Shown: piece after piece, positions 42,433-55,431 of the stretch | How the letters are laid out: every line of letters starts with the position of its first letter | How positions within the stretch are numbered: the first letter of the stretch is position 1 | Assembly: GCA_022385755.1 (NCBI GenBank) | Contig: MU278356.1 | Span: forward strand, 728,589-792,588 | From: Trametopsis cervina | Taxonomy: Eukaryota > Basidiomycota > Agaricomycetes > Polyporales > Irpicaceae | Length of the DNA stretch: 64,000 nucleotides | Direction: 5' to 3' | Program-made: the position numbers and the translations under genes | Notes under the pieces: model-generated | The model's input: the letters and a program-made list of their open reading frames with translations, nothing else | Databases searched by the model: none | Told to the model about the DNA's origin: nothing

Positions 42433-43925
42433 TCAGCGCCATTCAAACGGAGTGCTCGCAGGCACGGCGTTCAACCAAGCATAATTGAGCGTTGGCGTGT
42501 GCCATTCGTCCGGAGTGAGCCACGGTGGACATCCAGTATCCCGGTTGTAGGACCAAACCATTTCCATCTCCTCACCCCTGCGCTCTACCCTTGTCACCTT
42601 TGTCTGATCTCCGAACCAGATTTCTTGAACACTCTCGCACCATTCGAAGATGACTGAGGCAGCGCGTTCCTGAACTGCATGTTGGTCACGACGGACTTGC
42701 CTGACAACTTCGTTCACGTTCGGTCCCATGTAGTCCGGTTCGCGCCATTCATGCTGAAAGCCTAAATGTAGATCAGGCACCTCAGGGACTGATAAGACTT
42801 CCAAATGTTCAAAGAACGAGACATTTTCCACAAAGTTCTGAATGCATGTTGAGTCAGGGAGTCACTAAAGAGCATTCTAAGGAAAAACTAACATTGAATG
42901 AACCTATCCCTCCTGCCATAACCAATGTGTTAATTAGAGGTAGCGACTCCTGCAGTGCTATCACACGTTCATCACAAAGTTAAAGAGAGGCAAGACATGG
43001 ATAACGGTAATCTCACCGGTCACAAGCTCCTCAGAGTCCCATGCAGGTGATTGAAAACACTTCAGCTGAGCCAGTCCTGCCGCTTGCTCGATCAGACTGA
43101 ACGTATGGTCGTTCCGATGCAAAGTGCTGAAGTAAGGCAGGGTTTTTGACGAATGCCAGTGCTTCGTCCCCGAGAACACTTGTACATTCGGACAGTACTT
43201 GGCAACGTAATCATTGTGGGGATTGACGATAAGCTTGCGGATGTGAGTGAACACAGGGTTCCGCGCTGCGAAGACGGCTTCAAAGATATGTGCTTTGTTT
43301 GCGTCGATGATGACTGTTAGCTTTTCTAGATGCTTCCTGCTTGCGATAGAAAGCGTTTCCAGCATATCGAGGAGTTTGTCAGGGAAATCTTCAGGGATTG
43401 TGTTAGGTTCCTGATAGGAACTCCATATCGGCAGTAGAACCGACATTTCACTAGAAAGGTCCACCTGCAGATCAGTTGGAGTAGAAGTCATGGGTTTAGT
43501 ACCTACCGCACGTATCTCGACAACACAGGGTTCCAGGTAAGCAACTTTTGCCTAGCATCGTTCCAGGTCTCAGTACTAGCGCATCGCAGTGAGATAGAAC
43601 GAAAGGTGTGAGGGAGACAGAACGGTCTCAAACGTCTGCACGTTGCGGACAGAGCAATCACAGGTATCTGGTAATAAGTGAGATTCAAAGTTGGCCTTAC
43701 GATTCGCTTCGTGTAGGCACCGACCTCAATGTCCATTTCTTCAGCATGCAATGCAAGCTGTATTGAAGAGTGCGGGTTCGCAACCCGGGCCTCTATCACT
43801 GGGATAGCCGCAGCGGCGCAGATGAGCATGAGGACGTCGTCGTTCAGACGATCCAACATGCGTACTCCTTGGGTATGAGGATTGTTCCCAGGGACTTCCG
43901 GTTGGCTTGCAAGCAAGACTGACAT
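42433..43925 (-). CDS. F-box-like protein of the basidiomycete expanded type
   Basis: The N-terminal exon carries an F-box-like helix ('MLDRLNDDVLMLICAAAAIP') and, after an insert, 'IPVIALSATCRRLRPFCLPH' plus 'TFRSISLRC'. This split arrangement is common in basidiomycete F-box proteins and suggests a role as substrate adaptor in an SCF ubiquitin ligase. Downstream exons contain irregular leucine-rich-like segments ('HIRKLIVNPHNDYVAKYCPN', 'VSFFEHLEVLSVPEVPDL'). The C-terminal exon ends at 42433. Three or four introns, about 460 residues. Such proteins diverge fast, so a specific substrate cannot be proposed. It is tail-to-tail with the makorin-like gene. Confidence 0.75.
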
Positions 43926-44714
43926 ATTCTAACTTGTATGGCTGCTGTAGTGGATCACCGTAAGGAGGTACCGTGCCAGCAGAGCAGTGGCCAACTGCTT
44001 GTCAACATCGTTGCAGTGAAGCTGCGGAGATGTTCTGGCGGTAATGTACTGTAGCCCCTGATCACGACTCACCGCTGATGTTGTACGGCGGCAAGAGCAG
44101 CGTTGACGGAATTTCTTGCAGAGGACCAGAAGAGGTGGCGGAAGCCCTTTGGTCTTTTTATGTCTTGCATGATGAAGTCAGTTCTTGCAGTATATAAACA
44201 TTTTGTTGTCCAGAGAAGACTCATGTTGTCTTCTAGTGCCAATCAATTGGTATTTACGCCTTGAGTCTCGAATCTACGACAAGGAAGGTAAGAGTACGCC
44301 TGGTCGCAATCAAAATGAGGTGTTTTACTCGCTAAACCTTCAAAGGCTTTGTGGTGTGGGTCCATCGTTACACCGACTATTATCATGATTCGGTAATGAG
44401 GAAAATTGTTTCCAGTCATAAAATTTCTGCAACTGCAAGATGAGGCAGTCCGTAAACCTGACGCGGCCACTTATCTCGTGGTTCGTACATCTAAAATCTT
44501 GCCTTAATCTGTTCACAAGGTATTAGAAATTAGCCCACGGTCAGTACTGCCGTCTCTCATACTAATACACGTGCAGAGACAGCTATAATCGGTCTTGTGA
44601 AGCCGTCATCCAGCTCCCAGACTAGTATGGCATGGCTGAGTGATACAGTAGTGTGCTACGTAGCTCTAGAGATGGAGACCCAATAGTTTACAATATCGTC
44701 CACAGTCCCCTCGA
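43926..44714. other. Intergenic, 0.79 kb, no gene seen
   Basis: This stretch lies upstream of the F-box-like gene and downstream of symplekin. The sequence is AT-richer than its surroundings. Short reading frames on both strands have no recognisable content. Confidence 0.4.
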
Positions 44715-47700
44715 TCAAGTCGGTTCATTGTTCGTGACCTCCTGATCTTGGTCCATATTTTCGCTGGCAGGCGCTGCCTCCGGCGTACTGGCCTCCGCAA
44801 CCGTAGTCTCTGTGGCGGGCGGCGGCTGCGTCTCATCCTCAGCGAAAAGGTCCAGTAAAGCTGAGACCCTGCTTTTGTTGCCAGACTTTTTCATCACATA
44901 CTCTCTCAATCCGGATTTGAGACCGGGTTGCTTGTCGATGATGTCGCGTAGTTGCTCCTTAGGAAGTTGCAGGAGAGCACCGAAACTTGCGGGGGCGATC
45001 AACTTCGCACAACGGATGAAACCTTCCCATAAAGGAGGTACGGTCCATACTTTCTTGATGATGAGCCGAGTTAATAGCGTACTCGACACAAAGCCAACCA
45101 GTGTTCGGTATGTCGTGACGGCTTGGATAACCTTACAGGGCGAGTTCAATACGAGTGGCAATACTGTAACGTGGATAAAGGGACTTACTGTGCGGAGGAA
45201 TAGCGTCGGAAGTACCGTCTCATCCACTAGTTGGTTCATAACCGCAGCCAAGATGTCGGATCGGAAAATATCTGTCATGGAGAAACATACACCGATGGCT
45301 AACATGTATTAATTTAGAAAAGCACACGTAATAGGATTTACATGCCAGTGCCACTCACCTTCGATGGCTTGCTTTAACCCAATCTCCTTCTCAGATTCAT
45401 GGAGCAGAACCATGAGCTCCACCGGTGTGAGCAATTCGCTCTGACGCACCCGCGGCAGATTAGACGTGACGGTCCCGAAGCTTTGCGGAGGTGTAGCAAC
45501 GATGGACCCGAATACCGAGCGCACCAGATTTTTGGGCTCTGGTTTCCCGTTGAGGATTGAGACAATGCGTGGTAAATGCCGTAAAATGTCCGCCTGTTTG
45601 CAGGTTCAATACAACTTGTATCGGGTACGTCATGGCACACAAGAGTACACAACTCACCTTATCCATCTCAGCTATAATAGGTATGAGGAATCGGGCATCC
45701 AGATCACGTTCGCTGATCAGTCCTTTAACGAGCGCAACAAGCTGGCCGCTAGGACGACCGTGTTCAGTGAAGATCGTCAGCACACGGAGAGCCAATGTCT
45801 CTGCGCCTGGTGGGAAAGTTCTCAGAAGTGTCAGGAGCTTCCCGTGAGATGACCCCAATGCACGGATTAATGGAGTTATGAGCTTTTGTATTGTCTCCTG
45901 TACACTCTCATCCATTCCTCCGTAAGCCGCAAATAGCCTATTCAGTGTAAGTATCTTCCTTTCTCAGAAACACTTGCAAAACGACGTACTCGTCTAGGAA
46001 CTCCGGTGATCGAGTGGACAGCGCGAGGAGTAGTTCCAGGTGTTGTATGATTTGATCGCTTTGCGCCGGCAACTCCAACTGCTCTGGTAGATATGGAGTT
46101 TGCAGGATGTCCTCTTGTGGAAGCTGACCATCCTCCATGTTCTCCTCATGTTCTCCACCTGCATCGCCGTTGGTTTTGACTTCCTTTGGCTTGTCCTCCT
46201 TCGGTCTTGACTGCAGGCGTCGTAAGAGTTGAAGCGCAAAGTCACGGATCATACCCGCCATAGGCTCGTACTCCGGTATCCAGCGTTTAACGGTGTTGAT
46301 TGCAGCGCCCCTCGTCACTTTGTCTGTAGTTGTGGTTTAAGGAAAGAACGGACGATGAACAATAATGCGACGTACCAGGATGTGTGGTCAACTCTAACAA
46401 AATGGTCATTGCGTCGCTACGTAAAGTGGGCCGCTGCGTGACGAACTCTCGCAAGGCAGCAAAACCTACTTGACGTCTGGGCCAAATGTGTCAGGGATTT
46501 GCTGGAGTACGAGCCCCGGCTACTTACCTGTCAGGCTCAACACACATCTCACGCAATAGGCTAAGCACATCAGACGGTACCGAAGGAAGATCAAGCAGGA
46601 AACGAGAGAACATCCTGTCTTTGTTGTCCAGATGTGTTTGATACGCTACCACGATTTGGTTCAACCATGTGTCGTAGTTCGGCCGCTGGAGAACAAGAAA
46701 CATGGGTCAAAGAGATTATACAGGATAGATTCCCGCCATTACTGACCCATTCCGTATCCTGTTCATTGCGTATCTGGTCATTGTACCACTCTTCGTTCAT
46801 CCATGTCGTTGCCAGGCGGATTCTGCGTTATAAATCAGCTGGAGACGGCGACACGAAGAAACTACCGACCTTGAAGAGAAGTCAGCCATAATATAGTCAC
46901 ACAACGTCTGTCGAAGTCGGTCCTGATGCGAGTATATCCCAGAAATGAGAGCTGCGTTGTCTTCTTTCGCCTCCCCCTCCGCAGGAGCAGGCGGGGCCGG
47001 ATCGACGACGCGCGTAATCAACCGCACAAGAAGCACCATCCACATGTCGGTGGGGCTCATCCCCGGGAGATCAAGGGTATCCAGGCTCATGTCGCGAACC
47101 TCCAAGTCCTTCGCACCATCCCATATCCGAACCAAAGAGCCACGTATCAGTGCCTCACGGGCCTCTTCCGGTAGTTCCTTCGGTGGAGGTAGTTTGAACT
47201 CGCCTGTGTCCAGAGTTAGATCCATCTCCTGATCTAATTCGAGCTCTTCCTGTGTGACTGTGGTTTCCTTGGGTACTCCGGCCAACTATACACGCATAGT
47301 TTATATTTCGGCAGTGTTCTATTGAGTAAGGAAAGTCTTACCTCGAGGTTGAGCTTGTCTGGCTCATACTCAAGTTCTTCCTCGTCAATGTCCATCTGCA
47401 AGGGGTCCACGGGCTCCTCCTCTTTGATAGGGGGCGGAGTTGCGGGTGTCATAGACCGTGACGGAGACAGAGATTCTCTACGCGCTGGTACAGGTACAGG
47501 GGTAGCTGAATCCGAGGTCTCTCTTTCGAGTGGTAGGACGGTTGCCTGTCCGTTCACTGTTGCCGTCGCAGCAGCTGAGGCTTGAGCTACCGAGCTCGCG
47601 GATGGGACAGGAGCACTGAGAGTTGCCGCAGTTTCCAACTTTGGTGCAGCTCTACTTTGACGATATGCCTGCACCAGGTCAGAGAGCGCATTTTCTGAGA

Positions 47701-49144
47701 ATGCTTGAAGATTGGCCACGATGAGATCGGTGACCAACGCAGCAGGCAGTTTCGTGAAGTCAAAAGCGGCCAGGAAAGCGGCAGAAGTGGAAGCATCCAC
47801 TTCCTCAAGTTTGGCCCGTTTCGCGTCTGGACCCTCCAGCGATGGACCAGCTGATGGAGGACGTTTCCGCGATTCCGCTTTACGTCTCTTTTCCTCCTGC
47901 GCAGCCTTTTCCATTCGACTGTTCTGGGTCGGTATCCATGCTTGTATTTGCGCCGCATATGTAGGACCGTGTGGCGAACTGCTGAACAATGAGTTGTGAC
48001 GAGATGTGGTGTACGAATTATGGCTTACCGCATAATATGTGTCATGAGAATACGTATGTTCTTCTCCACGCTCTTGATACTGAGAGCTGAAGAACCCGCA
48101 AGTGCAGACGGTGTCCATGAAGTGAGCGCAGAGACGATGAGTTCCACGAGAACCGGTCGTTGCTTTATGAAGGACCCCCAGCTGTTCAGGATGGCGGATA
48201 CTATGTCAGGGTTTCTGAAGAGCCTGTAAGCATGGCATACATATACTAGAAGGAAGGAGTTACTTAGAAGAGTACAACATGGCCATGATACCTTCCAGTA
48301 ACTTGTGGCCTTCCGTCTCGAGGGTAGGGATGGAGATAAAGGGATGGTCAGAGGGACACATGGAGATGTTAGGGTCGTTCTTATCCTGGAGCTAAAGGGA
48401 AGGAACGCCATATGAAGTGAGCATTCATCTAAGTAGAGCAGACAAACACATGTACCCTAGGGTCATTGCCGCCCCTGGTCTGTACCAGTATGACGCGCTG
48501 AACAAACTTCAGGGCCGCAACCTTGACACCAATGGGTGTCTGTGGTCCGAACGCAAAGTTCAGGATTCTTGTCTTTGACTGTGTAAGGACATCCCACTGG
48601 TGGCGCAGCGTCCGGTTGGTGCATCTAACGAATATGGGGGGCGCATATGAGCAAAGGAATGTATTGTGGACGGACAGTGACTTGTAGCGTACAAGTGGCG
48701 GAACAGTAGAGCATAAATGGTACCAAAACTTTGCACCACCACTTTCACGGTGCTCCCGTGCAGATTCGGCTCATTGAGAAATCCAGCCAAAGCCTCCAAC
48801 GATTGAGACGCCACTGGTAAATGGTCCGTGAAAACACGCATTGTCAGAGGTTCCCAGTCACTTCAGCGTGAAAAATGTAACACACGTTGGGTTCTCGCCT
48901 CTACAGACAAGTTGGAACGGCATATAGCAAAGTGCAATAGGTCCAACACCCATCTCCTCAGCACAGAGTCGCCCGCGTTGGATAATGTGTTGATGAGGGT
49001 TGTACAGAGGACTGGTATCGGACTGGGGTGAGCCTCAAGATGCTCGCGCAGGGTGTTAAGCACTTCTGCCTGTTCGTGCGAGTCTGCCGGTGCCGCTAGA
49101 GCAGCAGACAGTGCTTTCAGCGGGTCAAATGGATTGCTGGCCAT
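44715..49144 (-). CDS. PTA1: Symplekin/Pta1, scaffold of the mRNA 3'-end processing complex
   Basis: This large HEAT-repeat scaffold of the cleavage and polyadenylation factor holds the nuclease, phosphatase and poly(A) polymerase modules and contacts RNA polymerase II phosphatases. The N-terminal HEAT domain starts at 49144 ('MASNPFDPLKALSAALAA'). It includes 'ALAGFLNEPNLHGSTVKVVV' and 'VAALKFVQRVILVQTRGGND', the conserved symplekin blocks. A disordered middle has a basic stretch ('KRPPSAGPSLEGPDAKRAKL') and Ser/Pro repeats. The C-terminal part includes 'LIPIIAEMDK', 'LTPVELMVLLHESEKEIGLK' and the symplekin C-terminal block 'TVPPLWEGFIRCAKLIAPAS'. It ends in an acidic Thr/Pro-rich tail at 44715. 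At least fifteen introns; about 1,100 residues, in the range of fungal symplekins. Confidence 0.9.
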
Positions 49145-49409
49145 GCCAATGTTCCGCGGTCAAAGCTCCTCAGGAAGCGCAACGCGCGAATAGTCCACAG
49201 CTGAATGGGCTGGGTCTCTGAAGGGGCGTACGCGTTATTGACTTGCTATAGCACTGCTCAGCGCGACCCGCTGTCGTCTACACTGGGAACGGAAAACAAG
49301 ACCAGACTCAAACAAGCAAAGACAGACGAGCTTGGTGGCGGGCACAGCGCCGTTACGTCTGCAGCGCTCGAGCGTCGGAGTTCGAATTCACCTTAACTTG
49401 GCCTTCACC
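49145..49409. promoter_or_regulatory. Divergent promoter between PTA1 and VMA10
   Basis: This 265-nt region is shared by two divergent housekeeping genes. No TATA box is evident. Confidence 0.4.
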
Positions 49410-49941
49410 ATGGTCAGTGCTCCAGCATAAGATCTCGCTATGCAGCTCTAACGTCTCTCTGGAATATAGGCCTCACAACAATCCCAGAGCATCCAGACTC
49501 TTCTCGAGGCCGAAAAGGAGGCCGCGAAGGCGGTACAGCAGGCGCGCCAATGTACGTGCAACTGCGCTGAACCACCTATGACATACTCACCCAGCATCAC
49601 AATATAGACAGAGTGCAGAAGCTAAAGGAGGCTCGCACGCAGGCTACAAAGGAGATCGAAGAGTACAGGAAGTTCAAGGAGGAGGAGTTCAAGTCGTTTG
49701 AAGCTTCGGTGCGCGGTTTACATCTTACATGCACGTCCGATTGACGCTGAATCCATATGGCTACCAGCACGCAGGCACTACCCAGACTGCACAAGAGGCT
49801 GTCGACAAAGAGACAGAGATCAAGCGTGCTGAAATAGCAGAGCAATACAAGAACCACAAGGATGCCGTAGTCAAGAAGCTCCTTGACCGTGTTACTCTCG
49901 CCACGCCGGAACTTCATCGCAACTTGACGAAACAGGGATAG
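49410..49941 (+). CDS. VMA10: V-type ATPase subunit G
   Basis: This peripheral stalk subunit of the vacuolar proton pump pairs with subunit E to hold V1 against V0. Exon 1 is only the ATG (49410-49412). After a 57-nt intron, exon 2 starts at 49470 with 'ASQQSQSIQTLLEAEKEAAK' and 'AVQQARQ'. Then come 'YRVQKLKEARTQATKEIEEY' and 'RKFKEEEFKSFEAS', and the last exon 'HAGTTQTAQEAVDKETEI' running to the stop at 49941. The total is 119 residues, the usual length. The whole chain is a charged coiled coil with the conserved N-terminal 'QTLLEAEKEA' block. All four exons join in frame. Confidence 0.95.
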
Positions 49942-50793
49942 ACTTTACGTCTCATAGTCATGGTCGATGAGCATAGGAGGGTGATACGCCGCTTACACAT
50001 ACAGTCTCCGAGTCCATAGGCGACCAGCCATACAACACGGATTTATTCGCTCAGCACCAGCGACGGCTGACTCCATCCTTCGCCGCTGTTAGATGATCAG
50101 TCTTCCTGAACGGAAATGTAGCAGTATTAATAGGATAACATTCAAACCCTCACATTTGTTCCGTCATCGTAGACCTCCCTGCCAAACTGCGAGCTTATAA
50201 CCTGGACGTAACGCGCGCTTTTCATTATCTTTAGATTCACTCATCGGAATGTCGCAGCGGAATAGCGATGTCTAGACCGATCTCTAGCCCACAGCGTGTA
50301 CAACTGCGCCTTGAGCATCTACCATCTCTTGCGCCCTCACTCACGACCTACGAACGGATTCCAGCCGTAAGTCCTTCGTAGCGTCGCTTTCTCCTATCGT
50401 CACACCACATATAAAGGTTCCCAGTAACCTGATAATCGATAAAGAAAACTCTGCCTGCCTGGGTTCGCAGAGGGGCTACGTATGTACAAAAAGGCGCATA
50501 CTCTACCTGCATTAAAACGCGTATGATCAAGGGACTAGCTAGTGGTACAACAACGGAATCCGATGTAGGTGGGCATGCGAGATGAACCGATAAGGGGAAA
50601 AGAGGGAGAAACCAAACTTCGTGAATGACCGAAACGAAAGCAAATAGATAGCATATAGATGCATGACGGGACAAACAAAAAAGAGGAAACGAACAACAGT
50701 CCGAGCGTCCAGAGACTTGGACACAAACAACGAAACCCCGCATCGCATCTTGCAGTTTTGACAAAAAAAAAGGCGGTCTTATAGCCCGGCATG
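49942..50793. other. Convergent 3' intergenic region, 0.85 kb
   Basis: This stretch lies between the stop of VMA10 and the stop of the Zn2Cys6 regulator. It should hold both 3' UTRs. Open frames here (for example antisense at 50348-50815) overlap the regulator's end and show no recognisable domain. Confidence 0.4.
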
Positions 50794-53700
50794 CTAGTGC
50801 TGGTCGTCCAGCCACCCGTACGTGTTATTGGCCACGGCAGACGGGTTGATGTTGTTCCTGCCCAACGACTGCGAATGGCCATGTCCGCTGCGGTCCGGAA
50901 CTCCCGAAATGGATGTCGCCGCGAACGCCTCCGTCGGCGGAGCACCTATTCTGCTGACATCGAGCAGGCCGCTCGCTTTCAAAGAGGGCAAAGACTGCTG
51001 CGGCTGGAGCGTGCGCGTGGAGTTTGCGTTGGCGATGTCACGGACCGCGCCAACAGGTCCGTTCACCATGCCGTCGTGTGCATACGGCTGTCGAGCCACT
51101 GGTTGTCGTGGTGGGCTATTGCCGTGCAAGGATGATCTGCGCGCCGCACTATGCTGATTTCGCGGCGAGCTGCGCGTAGATGATGGTCCGGAGGCCGAGG
51201 AGCCCGAATGCGAGCGAGATGTCTTCGCTGGCGGGCCCGCGGCAGATGCTCCTGTCGCATCTGAGGTTGCGACAGCGAACGCTGGTGCTCCGTCCCGCTG
51301 TGAAACGCTATCGACGTGGTACGTCCGGCCAATCTGCGACTGCTGTTCTGACTGCGTCTTGCGCCATTGATCAGCGACGAGCGTCACCCTGAATCCCCAC
51401 AACTTCTCGAATTCGTCGTCCCACTCTCGCACCTGCGGGTCGTGCGGGTAGTACTTGCTGTACGTCTGTCAACAGAAAACGGCAGTTAGAAAGAACGAAA
51501 AGAATAGGAAGAACGAAAGAAAGGACAAGCATTCGTCAGCTTCCGGTAAATGACCGACGGTGTCCGGCGGAACACCAGAAGAACGTATACATGGAGTATA
51601 GGAACGTGGTGAAGCGTGAATAGACCTGAGTACGGCAGAACACGGCAGAATGGGGTAGTGCTCCCGCCGGCAACTGACAGCGGTACCGAAAGGGACTTAC
51701 CCAAATCGTACACGCCGCTATACAAAAAGCACTCCACGTCAGAAACAGATGGAAAAGAAAGCCTGAGAAGCGGCGCTTACAGAGAATGGTATTTCGCGCG
51801 CGGTTTCCTGTCGCCTTGAAAATTAAATTCAGCTGGGTCTTAATCCAGCTGATAGGCTCTGCTTTGAGCCTCCCTTCAGCCTGAGCACGATGGTAGTCGT
51901 GAAGAAAAAAACCATTCCGTCAGCATCGGACCTGTCAGCCTCGATCGAACTAGCGCGGCAGGAACTGACCTCTGTCAAGTCCAATACGTAGCACGGGTGC
52001 AAAGTATGGATAAAGCAATAACACCATGCGCCCGTGTTTGAGCTTGTTTCAAACATCGATATTTGCTTCTCCAGACTGTCTTCCGTGAAGCGGAGGTGAT
52101 CCGCGAGCGAACGCAACCAGACCTGTCCGGCGGCGAAAGGCAAATAGCACGATCAGCACTGTGGCGGATCAGACCCACGCCAGATAAGCAGCCACTAACC
52201 TGTAGTGCTTCCCTGCACTGTGCAAATAGCGGCGGTCGTAGGTGTTGATCTTTTGTGGCTGAATGTAAAACGTGAGTAACGGGAAGTCACGCGCGCACGG
52301 GGAAACGTAACAGGCAACACGCCTCGCCCGGACCCCGCAGTCAGCACTCACCCAAGATCGTTTGGAGTTGTTGGTACATGGACAGCATTCGACATACATG
52401 CCCGGACTGCGATGCCGTCTTTGTGTGGGGTGCAGGAACATGGAGGAATTCTGTCATCAGACCACGCGCGGTCAGGTACGGGGAGTCATCAGCATCAGAG
52501 GGGACCTGTAAATCAGACGACGCCCACCTGGCTCAGACGTCTTCGCCAACTCAAAGCTCATCTCGTCGACAGGGAGACGGACGATGCGCATCAGGTCTGT
52601 TGAGCGCGGGCGCATCGGCCTGTATGTGTAGATACCATTAATCCAGCACATGATCTGCACGAGCCAGAAACATCGCCGGGTGCATTCGCGCTCGGTGATG
52701 AAGTGTCGCGCCTGTGCCTGCGGGAGGCTCGCCAGGAGCTGGTAGTCAGGCTTGCTGACTACAAGGGCTTCCTCGAGGAGTTGCAAGGCCAGGTCTGCGT
52801 TGGCAAATGCGTAGTGCGCAGTGCGAAAAATTTGTAACGAGCGTTGTTGCCATGTCGAGCAATTTGAACAGAGTCAGGGTGCGCGAGATAATGCGATTTT
52901 GGTCAGCTGCCGGCGTGATCGGATGTAATAGGTGCAATCTCGAACTTACCAAAATATCGATAATGTTTTGTCCAGGAATGGCTCGCCGCAACCTCATGCA
53001 TCTCGAGCAGGCAGAGCGCCTGTGCTGTTGCCAGTGATGGCTCGCTCAATAGGCGTCCAGAGGAGTCGAACATGATCGATATGGCCTCCTGGAAAAACGG
53101 TACACCAGCCAGTCTCGGCATTGGTGCTTTCGAAGTGATTTCCTTCGACCATGGCGCGGCAAGTGCGCATACCGCAAGAACGAGGTACTGTGGGATCTCG
53201 TCATTGGTGAGTGCAGCGAAAAATGTTGGTTTGTGTATGATCATGCGGTGAGGATTGCAATGTGCAAAGAAAACTGTGATCGAGATGCTCATTAGTGGTG
53301 AAACCTCGCGGGAGTGTCATGAACACGACGCACGATTGACCAACTCGTGTGTTGTTGTTGGGTCGAGTAATGACGCAGGGGAGCTGTGCCCTGAGTCATT
53401 GCCCGGGGAGGAATCCAGGGAGGACGCGCTGGGTGGCGAGATTTCCTCAGGCCTTGCTCTCTTCGCTGACCCGTCAGGAACATCAGCCTGACGACGCACA
53501 CCCGCCGTCACCACAGCACTGCTGTTCGAGCCCACGAGCGTCTCGTCGCTGTGATGAGGGGCTATGATTGCCAGCCCTCTGGACGAGGGCTCGCCTGGGG
53601 TGCCCGTGGGTCTTTCCGGGTGGGTGCTCCGGGGTGCGGGAACAGGCCGTCCGGAAGCATCTGTATAAGTGCACTCCTTGGAGGCAAAGTAACTAGAGTC

Positions 53701-54145
53701 GGGGAGAGGCGTCAGAGTTGCAGCTGTTGAACATGAGCGGGCGCAGTTACCAATTGCTGCATGGTGCTAGGTCACGGGTGACAGTGAGCCTAGTGCAGGA
53801 TGTGACCGCAGCATTGGGACATACCTGTACCATCGCACCGCCGTTTGCTTTTATGGCAAGCGTCGCAGGCCTAGCGAGTTCCCGGTCAGGCCGGCGAACG
53901 GAAACCGCAGGCAGAAAAATCAGACAACGCACCTTGCTGAGGCGTTTGCGCTTGCCACCTTTGACAAAGGCGAGAGAGGACGGGTCAGAAGGTGGGGACT
54001 GTTTTGTGGCGTCGTTTGCGGACATGATGGTCATGCGCGTAAACTCGCCGTTCATTCCTGCGGCAGAAGAACCAGGCATGTTAGGCGAGATGGCGACGAC
54101 TTGGAAACCACCCGGCGGGGTGCGAGAGGACATGAGAAGACCCAC
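50794..54145 (-). CDS. Zn2Cys6 fungal transcription factor with fungal_trans domain
   Basis: This is a nuclear DNA-binding regulator. The first exon (start 54145) ends 'KGGKRKRLSK'. By splicing it continues into a complete binuclear zinc cluster: 'ACDACHKSKRRCDGTAPCSN' then 'CYFASKEC', with C-x2-C-x6-C-x5-C-x2-C-x6-C spacing built from three exons. A Ser/Pro-rich linker follows (about 53670-53350). The middle homology region starts 'FFAHCNPHRMIIHKPTFFAA' (about 53270) and includes 'LATAQALCLLEMHEVAASHS' and 'ITERECTRRCFWLVQIMCW', typical of the fungal-specific transcription factor domain. The C-terminus is Ser/Gln/Pro-rich and disordered (51300-50794). About 900 residues. The exact ATG is uncertain (54145 or 54133). 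The target pathway cannot be read from sequence. Confidence 0.87.
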
Positions 54146-55431
54146 AAGGAGTAGGCGTTCGTGTTCTCTTGTTGAGGGCCCGAAGTGCTTGGAGGTCCAC
54201 GGGGGAGTTGGAGGCGGAGATGGGCGAGCAGGACGGCAGCGAGGAAGAGCAGGAGCGGTGATGAGGTGATGGTTACCTTGAGAGGACGGAGGAGGCAGCT
54301 GGGCTGGGAGAGAGGAACGGGTATAGAATAAAGTTAGGGAAGCCGGAGACTATATGCACTGAGCAAGAAGGAGCGATGGGCGGCAGAAGACCGATGTCGT
54401 ACACGAGATGGGAGAGAGTGACAACCGCGAGCCCAATTATCCAGGGCCTCGAGCGTGACAGATTCCCTTCCGTCGGCTGCGGGTCGATGTGACACACCAT
54501 CCAGCCCGCATGCCGCTCCCATTGGCTGGCCAGCTGTCACGTCGCAATCTACGATGTCACGCAGATCTCCTGCCAATGCTTCCGGGCGCCTTTCCCGTTC
54601 TTCGCGGCATTCGCGCATTCCCACGCTGTGCTCCCCCACGTCCGCATAAGGCGCTGTGTGTCCAAGGGCAGACCCTCGTGTGTTGTACGCTGCCCCAGGG
54701 TCGCCGCTGGCCCTGGCATTGACCCTGTCACGCACGCTGAGGACATATTGCAAGTCACGTAGGACGCGGCGCTCCCCGCTATTGCACCATCCGTGCCAAC
54801 TGTTGATCGCCGAGTGCGTGGGTGCTGTGCCGCGGCACCTCCGGCATAGCGCTTCACGGCGCACACTAGCCGCCGGCTTCGGCTGTTTGGCGTGGAGAAA
54901 CCGCCGGCTTAGGGCGGCTATCAGGTGAGATGCCTTCGAGGGAACGTGAATCTCGGCCTCGAAGTGTATGGGAAACACCCAGCGGGAACACTCGGTGGGA
55001 CAGGCACCAGCCGCTGCACATCCCGGTCACGCAACGTCACGCTGCCTCACACCCTTCACGGGCCACACAGAGAACAATATAGTGCGCGAACACGTTGCAC
55101 AAAGTTCAGCGCAGGCAATGCAACCGAGTGCAAATACAGGCTACCCGCACATCTCAACATCTCGCTTGCTCCGAGTCATATGCCTTCTCCTTACCAAGGA
55201 ATTGCATCGACCAAACTAGGGGCCGACGGCAGAACGTCTTATCGTGAGTAGACTGACATGGTTCCATACACCACCACATCCGAAAATGTTCGTTGACTTG
55301 ACCGATGCATCGTGCCTTGATTTACCCGACGGCAAGTCACTCAGGTCTTCACAAGCGGCGCAATGCAAATACAGATGTCATGCGATATGGATAACAGCAA
55401 TGTGCTAACATGATACATGTATCGTAACATT
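54146..55431. other. Upstream region of the Zn2Cys6 gene and RPP2 3' flank, 1.29 kb
   Basis: No gene is recognised. The stretch next to the regulator (54146-54500) is GC-rich and could be a long 5' leader. Reading frames up to 214 codons on the minus strand (54978-54334) overlap other frames, lack domain features and look like chance in GC-rich DNA. A long leader or a weakly conserved gene cannot be excluded. Confidence 0.4.

Noticed and set aside
54334..54978. 214-codon minus-strand frame between the regulator and RPP2
   Set aside because: It lies in GC-rich DNA with competing frames on both strands. No start context, splice pattern or family block supports it.
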